Source of the DNA: Mucilaginibacter phyllosphaerae
GTDB lineage: Bacteria > Bacteroidota > Bacteroidia > Sphingobacteriales > Sphingobacteriaceae
NCBI RefSeq assembly: GCF_004378255.1
Contig: NZ_SNQG01000001.1
Coordinates: 930,001 to 994,000 of the forward strand
Length of the DNA stretch: 64,000 bases
Reading direction: 5' to 3'
The position numbers were made by a program, and so were the translations under genes. The notes below the pieces were generated by a model. That model ran no database searches. It saw only the letters and a list, made by a program, of their open reading frames with translations, and was not told the DNA's origin. This document shows, one piece after another, positions 33,414 through 42,091 of the stretch; within the stretch, counting starts at the first letter, position 1; every line of letters starts with the position of its first letter.

Positions 33414-33449
33414 AAGTCCGAAAGAAAAAGCCGCTTTCGGGCTTTTCAT
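33414..33449 (+). terminator. Terminator of the UbiA-family gene
   Basis: Arms 33414-33424 (AAGTCCGAAAG) and 33434-33444 (CTTTCGGGCTT) pair over 11 bp with one G-T pair, followed by T-rich sequence (TTCATTTTTAT). Confidence 0.75.
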
Positions 33450-33504
33450 TTTTATAACATCTTTTTCATCTTCCCGACTTGCGGTCTTCTCATCTTCCCA
33501 AATA

Positions 33505-33540
33505 ATCTGCACATTTGCATATAAGCACATCTGCACATCA
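33505..33540. repeat. TTTGCACAT-rich repeat before the M3 peptidase gene
   Basis: ATCTGCACATTTGCATATAA and GCACATCTGCACATCA form tandem imperfect copies of the same unit seen before the cation exporter (21454-21496). The array ends 5 bp before the start codon at 33546. Confidence 0.55.
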
Positions 33541-33545
33541 ATTAT

Positions 33546-35246
33546 ATGATCCATAAAAAAACAAGAACCTATATCCCGGCCGACCTTGAAATTAAATGGG
33601 AAACCCTGGAGCCGATATACAAAGAACTACTTAACCGCCCCCTACATTCGGTAGAAGAACTGGAGCAATGGCTAAAAGACGGCAGCGAGCTACAGGCCGC
33701 CCTAGAGGAGGATTTTGCCTGGCGATATATTCGTATGACATGTGATACCAACAGCGAAGAGTTGTTGGCTAATTTTCAATACTTTGCTACTGAGATAGAG
33801 CCAAAAACCGCGCCTTACAACAACGAATTAAATAAGAAACTGGTTGAGAGCGAGTTTGTAGATCAGTTGAATGAAGAGAAATTCTATATTATGCTGCGCA
33901 GTGTGCGTAAATCGTTAGAGTTGTTTCGCGAGGAGAATATTCCGCTGCAAACAGAGATCCAGGTAGAGCAGCAGAAGTATCAGTCGATAACCGGATCTAT
34001 GAGTGTACACATCGGCGATAAAGAATATACGTTAGAGCAGGCATCCGTTTTTCTGAAAGATACCGACCGCAGCAAAAGGCAGCAGGTTTGGGAAAAAATA
34101 ACCGAACGCCGCCTGCAGGATAAAGGCGTTTTAGATACCCTGTTTGACCACCTACGTGCCCTGCGCCACAAAGTGGCTTTGAATGCCGGTTTTGAAAACT
34201 TCCGCGATTACATGTTCCAGGCATTGGGCCGTTTTGATTATACCCCTCAGGATTGTTACGCTTTCCACGCCGCTATCGAGACTGAGGTAGTGCCTATCCT
34301 AAGAGAATTTGCCGAAAAACGCCGCGGGGCATTAGGTGTTGATACCCTTAAACCCTGGGACCTGGATGTGGATATAACCGGCAAGCCCGCCTTAAAACCG
34401 TTTAACAGCGGCAGCGAACTGATCGAAAAATCTATCCAGTGCTTTAGCAACATCAACCGTTACCTGGGCGAACGTTTAGAGATCATGAAGGATAACAACC
34501 TGTTTGATGTGGAAAGCCGCAAAGGCAAAGCGCCGGGCGGTTATAACTATCCGCTATCTGAAACGGGGGCACCTTTCATTTTCATGAACTCGGCCAATAC
34601 CTTTCGCGACCTGACCACTATGGTACACGAGGGCGGCCATGCGGTACATACCTTTTTAACCGCCGACCTGGAACTGAACGATTTTAAACATTGCCCAAGC
34701 GAAGTGGCAGAATTGGCATCCATGTCTATGGAATTAATCTCTATGGATAACTGGAATGTTTACTTTGATAATGAAGAAGACTTGAAACGCGCCAAACATG
34801 ATCAGTTGTTTGACGTATTGAAAACACTGCCCTGGGTAGCCGTGGTTGACCAGTTTCAGCACTGGATCTATACTAACCCCGAGCATACTGATGCCGAGCG
34901 TACTGAAGCATGGTTAAAGATCTACGAGCCATTTGGCGCGGGCTTTGCCGATTGGAGCGAACACCCGCAGGCCGAACAAAACCTTTGGCAAAAACAGCTG
35001 CATATTTTTGAAGTGCCCTTTTATTATATAGAATATGGTATGGCCCAGCTTGGCGCCATTGCCGTTTGGAAAAACTACAAAGAAAACCCTGAGAAAGGCC
35101 TGCAACAATACCTGGACGCCCTAAAACTGGGTTACACCAAAACCATTAAAGAAATTTACGAAACCGCCGGTATCAGGTTTGATTTTAGCGCGGGCTATGT
35201 TAAAGAACTGGCCGAATTTGTAAAAGCCGAAATGGATAAAATATAG
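33546..35246 (+). CDS. M3-family oligoendopeptidase
   Basis: A 566-residue zinc oligopeptidase of family M3 (PepF-like), hydrolysing short peptides in the cytoplasm; there is no signal peptide. The zinc-binding HEGGHAVH motif is at residues 361-368, with the third ligand Glu in PSEVAELASMSMELI. Other family blocks are SLELFREENIPLQTEIQVEQ, NAGFENFRDYMFQALGRFDY, and the C-terminal FYYIEYGMAQLGAIAVWKNY. Length is typical. A good terminator follows. The only oddity is the TTTGCACAT repeat array abutting the start codon. Confidence 0.93.
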   Translation: MIHKKTRTYIPADLEIKWETLEPIYKELLNRPLHSVEELEQWLKDGSELQAALEEDFAWRYIRMTCDTNSEELLANFQYFATEIEPKTAPYNNELNKKLVESEFVDQLNEEKFYIMLRSVRKSLELFREENIPLQTEIQVEQQKYQSITGSMSVHIGDKEYTLEQASVFLKDTDRSKRQQVWEKITERRLQDKGVLDTLFDHLRALRHKVALNAGFENFRDYMFQALGRFDYTPQDCYAFHAAIETEVVPILREFAEKRRGALGVDTLKPWDLDVDITGKPALKPFNSGSELIEKSIQCFSNINRYLGERLEIMKDNNLFDVESRKGKAPGGYNYPLSETGAPFIFMNSANTFRDLTTMVHEGGHAVHTFLTADLELNDFKHCPSEVAELASMSMELISMDNWNVYFDNEEDLKRAKHDQLFDVLKTLPWVAVVDQFQHWIYTNPEHTDAERTEAWLKIYEPFGAGFADWSEHPQAEQNLWQKQLHIFEVPFYYIEYGMAQLGAIAVWKNYKENPEKGLQQYLDALKLGYTKTIKEIYETAGIRFDFSAGYVKELAEFVKAEMDKI

Positions 35247-35253
35247 CATTCTT

Positions 35254-35287
35254 AGCTCCTTCATAAAATCGAAGGGGCTTTTTTTTG
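35254..35287 (+). terminator. Terminator of the M3 peptidase gene
   Basis: Arms AGCTCCTTC (35254-35262) and GAAGGGGCT (35271-35279), one G-T pair, 8-base loop, followed by eight T residues. Confidence 0.85.
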
Positions 35288-35379
35288 CCTCTGTTTTTAC
35301 CAGATTATTAGTTATAACATTTTACCCTTATTTACCGTTTTTTGATGCTTTAAGGCGGTTTTTAGCAATTTTAAATGAA

Positions 35380-35443
35380 TGTTAAGCATGGCTGTTAAGC
35401 ATTCGTTTTTAGGTATGCTATAAAACTTATATGTGTTTTATAG
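35380..35443 (+). promoter_or_regulatory. Direct repeats and palindrome upstream of gene 35456
   Basis: TGTTAAGCAT occurs twice (35380-35389 and 35393-35402) with 3 bases between, a period of 13. Downstream, a perfect palindrome with 9-bp arms, CTATAAAAC (35418-35426) and GTTTTATAG (35435-35443), has an 8-base loop and ends 12 bp before the ATG. The direct repeat may bind an activator or repressor; the palindrome may be an operator or a leader hairpin. Both assignments are inference. Confidence 0.5.
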
Positions 35444-35455
35444 GTTAAACTATCT

Positions 35456-36112
35456 ATGAAAAAGATACTTGTAATACTGAGCCTTGTGCTGTCAGCTACA
35501 GCGGGCTTTGCACAAATTTTGAAACCGATTAAAATAGATAGCCTGGTTACCATATCCCTGCCAGAAAAATTCACTAAAAAAGATACGCTCGGCCAATCCA
35601 TTTATTCGAGTAATGGCACTTATGGTTACATGGTTGTGATTCGTGCGCCCAATGCCGAAAACAATGCCCCTTTGAAAAAAGAACGTGACCTGAACAAGGT
35701 ATTGCAGGATTATATTAAAGGCATCAAGGGCCAGTCTGAAGGTAATACCTTAAACGTACGCGATACTACCGTTGGCCACCTTAAAGCCAAAACCTTCGAG
35801 CTGGAAACCGACCAGGGGGCAGGTAAACAAGTGCGTAACTTCATTATCATTTATACCCAGGATATTACCTACACTTTTGAGTATTACTACGAATCGTTAA
35901 GGAAAGACCTGGCACAAGAAGAATACAAAACCTACGCAGGCTCCCTAAAGGTATCGCCCGAACTAAAACGTACCGACCAGTACCTGTCAATGGCTAAAGG
36001 TTTATCGCCAACGGCAAAAATTGCTATTTACGGTGGTGGCGCTTTACTGGTTATTTTAATACTGATATTAGTTATCCGCAAAAAAAAGCGGCAAGAATTA
36101 ACAGAGGCATAA
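35456..36112 (+). CDS. Exported protein with C-terminal membrane anchor, unknown function
   Basis: A 218-residue protein I do not recognise at family level. It has a signal peptide (1-19, ending GFA), a soluble periplasmic region of ~165 residues with alternating strands (TLGQSIYSSNGTYGYMVVI, YTQDITYTFEYYYESL), and a C-terminal helix (GGGALLVILILILVI, ~191-207) followed by a Lys/Arg-rich cytoplasmic tail. The topology is therefore periplasmic domain plus single-pass anchor. Upstream direct repeats and a palindrome suggest regulated expression. The stop lies 3 bp from the convergent PAP2 gene's stop. Confidence 0.75.
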   Translation: MKKILVILSLVLSATAGFAQILKPIKIDSLVTISLPEKFTKKDTLGQSIYSSNGTYGYMVVIRAPNAENNAPLKKERDLNKVLQDYIKGIKGQSEGNTLNVRDTTVGHLKAKTFELETDQGAGKQVRNFIIIYTQDITYTFEYYYESLRKDLAQEEYKTYAGSLKVSPELKRTDQYLSMAKGLSPTAKIAIYGGGALLVILILILVIRKKKRQELTEA

Positions 36113-36115
36113 TTT

Positions 36116-36775
36116 TCATGCCCTTTTCAGCAGTCCCCGGTTCCACCGGGGGCTATTTATAACCTGTTTACGGTCAATATAACTCAGCCAGGCAACAGTT
36201 ATTATTACCCCAATTACCGACCCCGCCATTACATCCTCAAAAAAATGCTGGCTAAGATACATACGCGAGTAACCAACCGTTAACGCAACTAACAGCATAA
36301 CTATACCCCAGCTTTTATTTTTCAGCAGATAGGTTATTACCACCGCAGCAGAAAATGCGGTAACCGTATGCCCCGAAGGGAAGCTATGCACGGTTAAAAT
36401 GTACAGGCCTTTTACAAAATGGATCTTATCCAGCTGATCGCTGAAATAGGCTTTTGGCCGGGGCATGTCAAAGCAATACTTTAACATCTGTGCGGTAAGG
36501 GATGTTAAGGCATAGCCGGTTATCAGCAGGAAGGCTGCCCTGTAACTAAACAGCAGCAATATTGCCGCTAATACAATCACGGTAAGCCCATCGCCAATAT
36601 CGGTTAGGTATGGTTGTATGCTATCTAAAAAATTGGTATGGAAACCATTTACTGCAAAGTAAATTTCTGCACGGGTATAAAGCAATTTGAGGATAAGGCA
36701 GGCACAGAGGATAAAAACATACGGTATAAAAAAGTAACGTATTTTATACAAAACATCTTTTGCGCCTGCATTCAT
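36116..36775 (-). CDS. PAP2-family membrane phosphatase
   Basis: A 219-residue inner-membrane phosphatase of the PAP2 superfamily, acting on lipid phosphates such as phosphatidate or undecaprenyl pyrophosphate. All three signature motifs are present: KxxxxxxRP in KYCFDMPRP, PSGH in HSFPSGHTVT, and SRxxxxxH in YSRMYLSQH. About five helices are visible. Start: ATG at 36775; a GTG two codons upstream is possible but adds nothing. Substrate cannot be decided; the undecaprenyl pyrophosphate role is common for this size class. Confidence 0.9.
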   Translation of the reverse strand: MNAGAKDVLYKIRYFFIPYVFILCACLILKLLYTRAEIYFAVNGFHTNFLDSIQPYLTDIGDGLTVIVLAAILLLFSYRAAFLLITGYALTSLTAQMLKYCFDMPRPKAYFSDQLDKIHFVKGLYILTVHSFPSGHTVTAFSAAVVITYLLKNKSWGIVMLLVALTVGYSRMYLSQHFFEDVMAGSVIGVIITVAWLSYIDRKQVINSPRWNRGLLKRA

Positions 36776-36818
36776 CGGCACAAAATAAGCATATACTTTT
36801 TCAATGCAAAAAAATGGT

Positions 36819-36826
36819 TATGTTTG
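36819..36826 (+). promoter_or_regulatory. -7 promoter element of the amino-acid permease gene
   Basis: TATGTTTG exactly matches TAnnTTTG, 30 bp before the ATG at 36857. No -33 TTTG is visible at the usual distance. Confidence 0.45.
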
Positions 36827-36856
36827 GTTTGAAAAAGACCAACTGATCCAAACTAC

Positions 36857-38575
36857 ATGTCTAAAAGTATATTTCGTAGAAAATCAGTCTCTAAAATTTT
36901 AGCTGATGTTGCCAGCGGTTTTAGTGACAGTGAGCACCCGGGCAGCGCATCCCAGCTGGAAAAAGCCTTAAATGTAAAAGATCTTACCCTGATGGGTATA
37001 GCCGCCGTTGTTGGCGCGGGCATCTTCTCCACCATCGGCGAGGCCTCGTTTCAGGGTGGGCCGGGTGTAAGTATCCTGTTTGTTATTACAGCTATTACCT
37101 GTGGTTTTTCGGCTTTGTGCTATGCAGAGTTTGCATCGCGCATACCGGTTGCAGGCAGCGCCTATACCTATGCGTATGCCTCCTTTGGCGAACTGATCGC
37201 CTGGATAATTGGTTGGGATTTGCTGATGGAATATGCGATAGGCAATATTGCGGTAGCCATATCCTGGAGCGAATACTTTGTAAACCTGCTGGAAGGATTT
37301 AAGATCCACCTGCCGGCCTGGGTTACGATGGATTACTTCTCGGCCTTTACCGCACACGAAAAGGTACAGGAATTAACCGCCAGCGGCCATCTTACAGATA
37401 TTACCGACCGTATGCGCATTGCAGCATCAGCCTGGGCCACGGCACCGGGCAGCGGCAATATCAAGTTTATTGCCAACCTGCCCGCATTGGCTATTGTTAT
37501 TGTAATTACCTATCTGGTTTATATCGGCATCCGCGAAACTAAAAAAGCTACCAATGCCATGGTTTATCTTAAAATAGCCATCGTAATAGCAGTTATTGTG
37601 ATCGGCTTTTTTTACGTTACACCTGCCAACTGGCACCCGTTTTTACCTAATGGCTTTGGTGGGGTGATGAAGGGCGTTTCGGGGGTGTTTTTTGCCTATA
37701 TTGGGTTTGATGCCATATCTACCACGGCCGAGGAATGCCAGAACCCACAAAAAGATTTACCGCGCGGCATGATCTATTCGCTGGTTATCTGTACGGTTTT
37801 ATACATTCTTATTGCTTTAGTTCTTACCGGTATGGTGAGTTATAAAGACCTTAGGGTTGGCGATCCGCTGGCTTATGTATTTGCCAAGGTTGGTTTAAAA
37901 AACATCAGTTATGTGATATCTATCAGTGCGGTTATTGCTACAGCAAGCGTGTTATTGATCTTCCAGTTAGGGCAGCCACGCATCTGGATGAGCATGAGCC
38001 GCGACGGTTTATTACCTAAAGCATTTTCGCGCATCCACCCTAAATTTCATACGCCATCATTTGCTACCATAGTTACCGGTTTTGTGGTAGCCATACCGGC
38101 CTTATTTTTAAACCTTACCGAGGTTACCAATTTAACCAGCATAGGTACCCTTTTTGCCTTTGTACTGGTTTGTGGCGGTGTACTTTTACTACCGCGCGAA
38201 GCCGCTGTTAAGGGCAAGTTCCATCTGCCTTATATCAACTCGCAATTTATAGTACCCGCTTTATTTATCGTGGGTGTTTTCTTTTTCCGCAGCAACATTA
38301 TAAATTTAGTAAGCGGCGAAGCTTTACACCATAAATTCCCTTACTTTTTGTTCATCATCCTTTCGGCAACTTTGGCCGTGTTATCCTTTGTAAAAAAACT
38401 CTCGCTAATCCCTGTCTTAGGCCTGGTGAGCTGTTTTTACCTGATGGCCGAGTTAGAATACGAAAGCTGGATCCGTTTCCTGGCATGGCTTATTATAGGC
38501 CTGGTAATATATTTTAGCTATGGCTACAAACACAGCGTAATGGGCAAAGGCGATAATGCTAAATTAGAACGATAG
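36857..38575 (+). CDS. APC-family amino-acid permease
   Basis: A 572-residue inner-membrane transporter of the amino acid-polyamine-organocation superfamily, of the cationic amino acid transporter/YfnA-like branch. The first helix block KDLTLMGIAAVVGAGIFSTIGEA carries the GAGIF substrate-gating motif; 12-13 helices follow, with FAYIGFDAISTTAEECQNPQKDLPRGM as the second hallmark. The cytoplasmic N-terminal ~45 residues include SKSIFRRKSV, usual for the branch. The exact substrate is unknown. A palindromic terminator is shared with the convergent GH130 gene. Confidence 0.92.
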   Translation: MSKSIFRRKSVSKILADVASGFSDSEHPGSASQLEKALNVKDLTLMGIAAVVGAGIFSTIGEASFQGGPGVSILFVITAITCGFSALCYAEFASRIPVAGSAYTYAYASFGELIAWIIGWDLLMEYAIGNIAVAISWSEYFVNLLEGFKIHLPAWVTMDYFSAFTAHEKVQELTASGHLTDITDRMRIAASAWATAPGSGNIKFIANLPALAIVIVITYLVYIGIRETKKATNAMVYLKIAIVIAVIVIGFFYVTPANWHPFLPNGFGGVMKGVSGVFFAYIGFDAISTTAEECQNPQKDLPRGMIYSLVICTVLYILIALVLTGMVSYKDLRVGDPLAYVFAKVGLKNISYVISISAVIATASVLLIFQLGQPRIWMSMSRDGLLPKAFSRIHPKFHTPSFATIVTGFVVAIPALFLNLTEVTNLTSIGTLFAFVLVCGGVLLLPREAAVKGKFHLPYINSQFIVPALFIVGVFFFRSNIINLVSGEALHHKFPYFLFIILSATLAVLSFVKKLSLIPVLGLVSCFYLMAELEYESWIRFLAWLIIGLVIYFSYGYKHSVMGKGDNAKLER

Positions 38576-38605
38576 TGAATACAGAGGTTAGGCCGACATT
38601 AAATA

Positions 38606-38645
38606 AGAATAGACAACCTTTTAACAGTTGTCTATTCTAAAAAAT
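38606..38645. terminator. Bidirectional terminator between permease and GH130 gene
   Basis: Perfect 12-bp arms, AGAATAGACAAC (38606-38617) and GTTGTCTATTCT (38627-38638), with a 9-base loop; A-run after the right arm and A/T-rich flank on the left. It is equidistant from two convergent stop codons. Confidence 0.8.
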
Positions 38646-38661
38646 CGGTTATAATGCCCGC

Positions 38662-40134
38662 TTACTCCTCTATCCCGTCTTCCTTAAACCTGGCTAAAAG
38701 TTCGTCCAGGTCAACCTCGGCAAAAGATGTTGATGAATCTGAAATGCCGTAAGGGATGATCAGTTTATTGTTGTGTACGATAGACCCGCAGGAGTATAGT
38801 ACGTTTGGCACATATCCTTCGCGCTCATCGCTGTTAGGTACCAACAGGGGCTCTTTCAGGCGCCCTATCTCAATAGTAGGGTCATCCAGTTTCAATAAAC
38901 TTGCGCCGAGTACATAACGGCGCATCGGGCCAACACCATGGGTTATCACAATCCAGCCATCCTTGGTTTCAATTGGCGAACCGCAGTTACCTATCTGTAC
39001 AAACTCCCAGGTAAATTTGGGTTTTTGCAACAGATCGGGTTTCTCCCATATATTGATCTTATCAGAATACATGATGTAGTTGTTGCAACCGTCGATACGT
39101 GATATCATGGCGTAACGCCCGTTTATTTTACGCGGAAAGAGCGCCAGATTTTTGTTCTGTGCACCGGCGCCATATAATGGCATTATTTTAAAATTATAAA
39201 AATCGGTGGTTTGCAGCAACTTGGGCATAATCAACGACCCATCGTAGGCCGTGTAAGTGGCGTAGTAAACATAAGTACCATCCTCATTAAAAAACTTAAC
39301 AAAGCGAGCATCTTCTATACCCTTGCGCTCATATTCAGAGATAGGGAAAATTACCCTGTCAGAGATATCCGTATCCAGCGAAAAAACAATTTCATAGTAG
39401 GAATCGGCCAGCCACAATACTTTATCATACTCCAGGCGCATCATATCATCTTCCTGCAGTTTTTGCGAATCAAGAATAATGCGGCGCAGGTTAGAATACT
39501 CAAAATGGTGGTCGAGTTTGTCTTCCAGTTCCTTCAACACGCTGATGTTGATCTGGGTGATGGCCGCTTTTTCTAAAAAAAGTTTTTTATTATAAACTGC
39601 GTTACGTACAATTTCGGCTTCATCAATATAGCTACCGGCCGGCAAAACGGTTATCTGGTTATGCTTATCTATCATCGCCCTGCGAAATGTGATAGAAGAG
39701 ATATGCCCCTCGCCCACTGCCCTAAAGCTGATGATAACACGCCTTTGGCCGTCTTCCATTTCGGTTTGGTCAGGGTCTTCTATGATCGAAGGGTTAAAGA
39801 ATGCCGCCGATTCAATTGAATACTCATGCGTAAAATACGAGCCGATAAGCAGTTTGCGGTAAACAGTAAGGGTATCAAAATCAATACCCAGTTCGGCTAT
39901 CAGAGGTTTTAATTTGCTGCAATGGCGGTTAAGCACACGTGTAATATTACGGTGCCGTTTAGAATACTCCTGCAGCAGGGGTGATACAATACCAAAGGCG
40001 GTTTCCTCGCTTATGCCCATTACACGCTGTAATACTTCTTTGGCACGATCATTACCATTGAAAAAAAATCGCGCTATTACACGTTTCGGATCGGGATTTA
40101 CTCTTATTGGTTTTCGTTCTACAGAAAGTCTCAT
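38662..40134 (-). CDS. GH130-family beta-mannoside phosphorylase/glycosidase
   Basis: A 490-residue GH130 enzyme. The family cleaves beta-mannosides, mostly by inverting phosphorolysis; some members hydrolyse beta-1,2-mannosides. The catalytic five-bladed propeller is in the C-terminal ~310 residues: QNKNLALFPRKINGRYAMI, IGNCGSPIETKDGWIVITHGV, YVLGASLLKLDDP, REGYVPNVLYSCG and a final YGISDSSTSFAEV. The N-terminal ~170 residues are a helical extension (TRVLNRHCSKLKP, YFTHEYSIESAAFFNPS) seen in the longer Bacteroidota subfamily. No signal peptide, so it acts inside the cell. It probably works with the glycosyltransferases at 46349-49634 (inference). Confidence 0.88.
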   Translation of the reverse strand: MRLSVERKPIRVNPDPKRVIARFFFNGNDRAKEVLQRVMGISEETAFGIVSPLLQEYSKRHRNITRVLNRHCSKLKPLIAELGIDFDTLTVYRKLLIGSYFTHEYSIESAAFFNPSIIEDPDQTEMEDGQRRVIISFRAVGEGHISSITFRRAMIDKHNQITVLPAGSYIDEAEIVRNAVYNKKLFLEKAAITQINISVLKELEDKLDHHFEYSNLRRIILDSQKLQEDDMMRLEYDKVLWLADSYYEIVFSLDTDISDRVIFPISEYERKGIEDARFVKFFNEDGTYVYYATYTAYDGSLIMPKLLQTTDFYNFKIMPLYGAGAQNKNLALFPRKINGRYAMISRIDGCNNYIMYSDKINIWEKPDLLQKPKFTWEFVQIGNCGSPIETKDGWIVITHGVGPMRRYVLGASLLKLDDPTIEIGRLKEPLLVPNSDEREGYVPNVLYSCGSIVHNNKLIIPYGISDSSTSFAEVDLDELLARFKEDGIEE

Positions 40135-40294
40135 ACTTAAAATATGCGTTTATTCAATAACACCATGCCTGCAAAATTGATTTGAGCAATTTCACAAACC
40201 TTGCTAAATGCTGTAAATATTACAGTTATAGTATAACATTGGACTGTTAATTCACAGCCTGCCCTACCCGTTAGACCCTTTTAGGACTAAAAGT

Positions 40295-41215
40295 TTAAAT
40301 CATGCTGTTCCTTTTGATCAGGTAGGTTTTTAAGATCTCGTTATAACCCTGCTCAATATCGGCATCTATTAGTTGTATGTGATGCTGGGCGCATTTTAGT
40401 TCCAGTTGATGGCGGTAATTTTTCAGGGCCGATTGATAACTGTCGCGAATTTTGTTGGGATGTACACGTACCTCGGTACCGGTTTCTATATCTACAAAAT
40501 GATGAGGGCGATTATCAAAATTAAAATCAAGTTCGTGCTGTTTGCTGGTCACATTAAATATTATTACCTCGTGCTTTTTATATTTAAGGTGCTGTATGGC
40601 GGCAAAAAGCTGCTGCGTTTTTTCGGGGTCAAGGCTATTCTCCAGCATATCACTAAAAATGATAACCATACTGCGCTGATGGATCTCGCCGGCTATATGG
40701 TGCAGTACCTTCGTAATATGGGTAGCTGTATTTTGTTTAGGATGCTCATAAGCCTTTTCCAGTTCGGCATATAACCTAAAAAGGTGCGTAGATGTAGACC
40801 GGGCCGGGCTCATCCAGTCCATCTGATCCGCAAACAGGCATAACCCAAAAGCATCCCGCTGCTTTTTAAACAGGTACATTAACGATGCTATGGCATAAAT
40901 GGAAAACTGCAGCTTATTTATACCCTCTGCGGGGAAATTCATGCTGGATGAGGTATCCAGCAGCAAAAAACAACGCAGGTTGGTTTCTTCTTCAAACTGT
41001 TTTACAAAAAGTTTATCGGTACGGGCCAGCAGTTTCCAATCGATATTTTTTACAGATTCGCCGTTATTATATAGCCTGTGCTCGGCAAATTCTACCGAAA
41101 ACCCATGAAACGGGCTTTGGTGCAGCCCGGTTATAAAGCCTTCTACCACCTGCCGGGCAAGCAATTCCAGGTTGGCCAGCTGGCGTATATGTTGATCGTT
41201 ACTAAGCGTGGGCAT
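40295..41215 (-). CDS. DUF58 domain protein (vWA-like)
   Basis: A 306-residue cytoplasmic protein of the DUF58 family, vWA-like proteins usually encoded beside MoxR AAA+ ATPases and aerotolerance proteins (Bat). Visible: EHRLYNNGESVKNIDWKLLARTDKLFVKQFEEE, the conserved DUF58 core, then the MIDAS-like FLLLDTSSSMNFP (DxSxS) and SMVIIFSDMLENS, so metal-dependent ligand binding is possible. No MoxR or Bat genes are adjacent, so its partner lies elsewhere in the genome. Family good, precise role open. Confidence 0.85.
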   Translation of the reverse strand: MPTLSNDQHIRQLANLELLARQVVEGFITGLHQSPFHGFSVEFAEHRLYNNGESVKNIDWKLLARTDKLFVKQFEEETNLRCFLLLDTSSSMNFPAEGINKLQFSIYAIASLMYLFKKQRDAFGLCLFADQMDWMSPARSTSTHLFRLYAELEKAYEHPKQNTATHITKVLHHIAGEIHQRSMVIIFSDMLENSLDPEKTQQLFAAIQHLKYKKHEVIIFNVTSKQHELDFNFDNRPHHFVDIETGTEVRVHPNKIRDSYQSALKNYRHQLELKCAQHHIQLIDADIEQGYNEILKTYLIKRNSMI

Positions 41216-41270
41216 GTTGCAAGTTAGTTAACTAAACGCTTATTTTGCAGTCGATATTTTAAGTGGGCCA

Positions 41271-41981
41271 CTAAAACCTGGTATAGATAGCCGCCTGCAA
41301 TACGTGGTTAAAATAAGTGCTTGATGTTTGCTGCACAAACTGATTAAGGTAACCAAACTCCAGGTCTAATTCCTTTTGTAAGCGGTAGCCAAATGATACG
41401 TAAGCACGGTTCTGATCGAAAAAGTGCTTATTTACTTTATGGTTATTTTGCACATTGGCAAAAACCTCGTTTTGCAAACCGATAAAGGCGCCTTTACTAA
41501 ATACATCCGTTTTTTTGAGTGGTACAACAGCCCTGGCAAAATACCGCAGGCGCTGCGAAAAATAATGATCCTGTTTAGCGGTAGTGTTCCCTAAAAAACG
41601 CTGCTCTAACCTAAAACGGTGCTGCAGGGTGGCAGCCTTACCAATTTTAGTATTAATGATCAGCTGCTGCCAGATGCGGCTCTCTGGCCTGAAGGTTTCT
41701 GCACCGCCTGCCGCGCGGCCATTGGTAGCAATATAGGCATAACCCAGGGCTGCCATTTTATTTTTATCGAAATAATAGTTTAACGATGGCCGCAAAAGTA
41801 TGTTCTGCAGATAATCATAATGATTGGCAGACCGGAACTGCGCATCAAATGACATACCCCATTTTGGCGAAAATTTTTGGGTATGGAACAATGCGGCCCA
41901 GCCAGCAAAACGGTTCTCCTGAGCGAAAACCCTTGGAGCAAGCAGGATGATCAATAGCAGTAGTATTAAACTCTTTTTCAT
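41271..41981 (-). CDS. DUF2490 outer-membrane protein (tandem paralogue 2)
   Basis: A 236-residue DUF2490 protein: signal peptide 1-20 (ending FAQ), then an outer-membrane barrel with WAALFHTQKFSPKWGMSFDAQFRSAN, the AATLQHRFRLEQRFLGN core, the FSQRLRYFARAVVPL strand and a final aromatic residue (YTRF). Its 3' half is nearly identical to that of the next gene upstream (42092-42850), so they are a recent tandem duplication. It lacks an extended loop present in that copy. No function is known for the family. Confidence 0.85.
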   Translation of the reverse strand: MKKSLILLLLIILLAPRVFAQENRFAGWAALFHTQKFSPKWGMSFDAQFRSANHYDYLQNILLRPSLNYYFDKNKMAALGYAYIATNGRAAGGAETFRPESRIWQQLIINTKIGKAATLQHRFRLEQRFLGNTTAKQDHYFSQRLRYFARAVVPLKKTDVFSKGAFIGLQNEVFANVQNNHKVNKHFFDQNRAYVSFGYRLQKELDLEFGYLNQFVQQTSSTYFNHVLQAAIYTRF

Positions 41982-42091
41982 AACATAGATAATTACAATA
42001 CTAACAAAAACACATGTAATTTTTGCCGGGCTTCGGCAAATTTAAAAAAATCGCCTTAAAGATAACCAGGCCTGGCACAACCTTGCTTGCA

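Noticed and set aside
39211-39576. 121-codon open frame opposite GH130
   Set aside because: Lies inside the conserved GH130 coding region on the other strand and has no family signature.
40277-40293. CTTTTAG-GA-CTAAAAG as a terminator
   Set aside because: The loop is only two bases and it lies downstream of DUF58's stop in the wrong place relative to the GH130 start; too weak to call.
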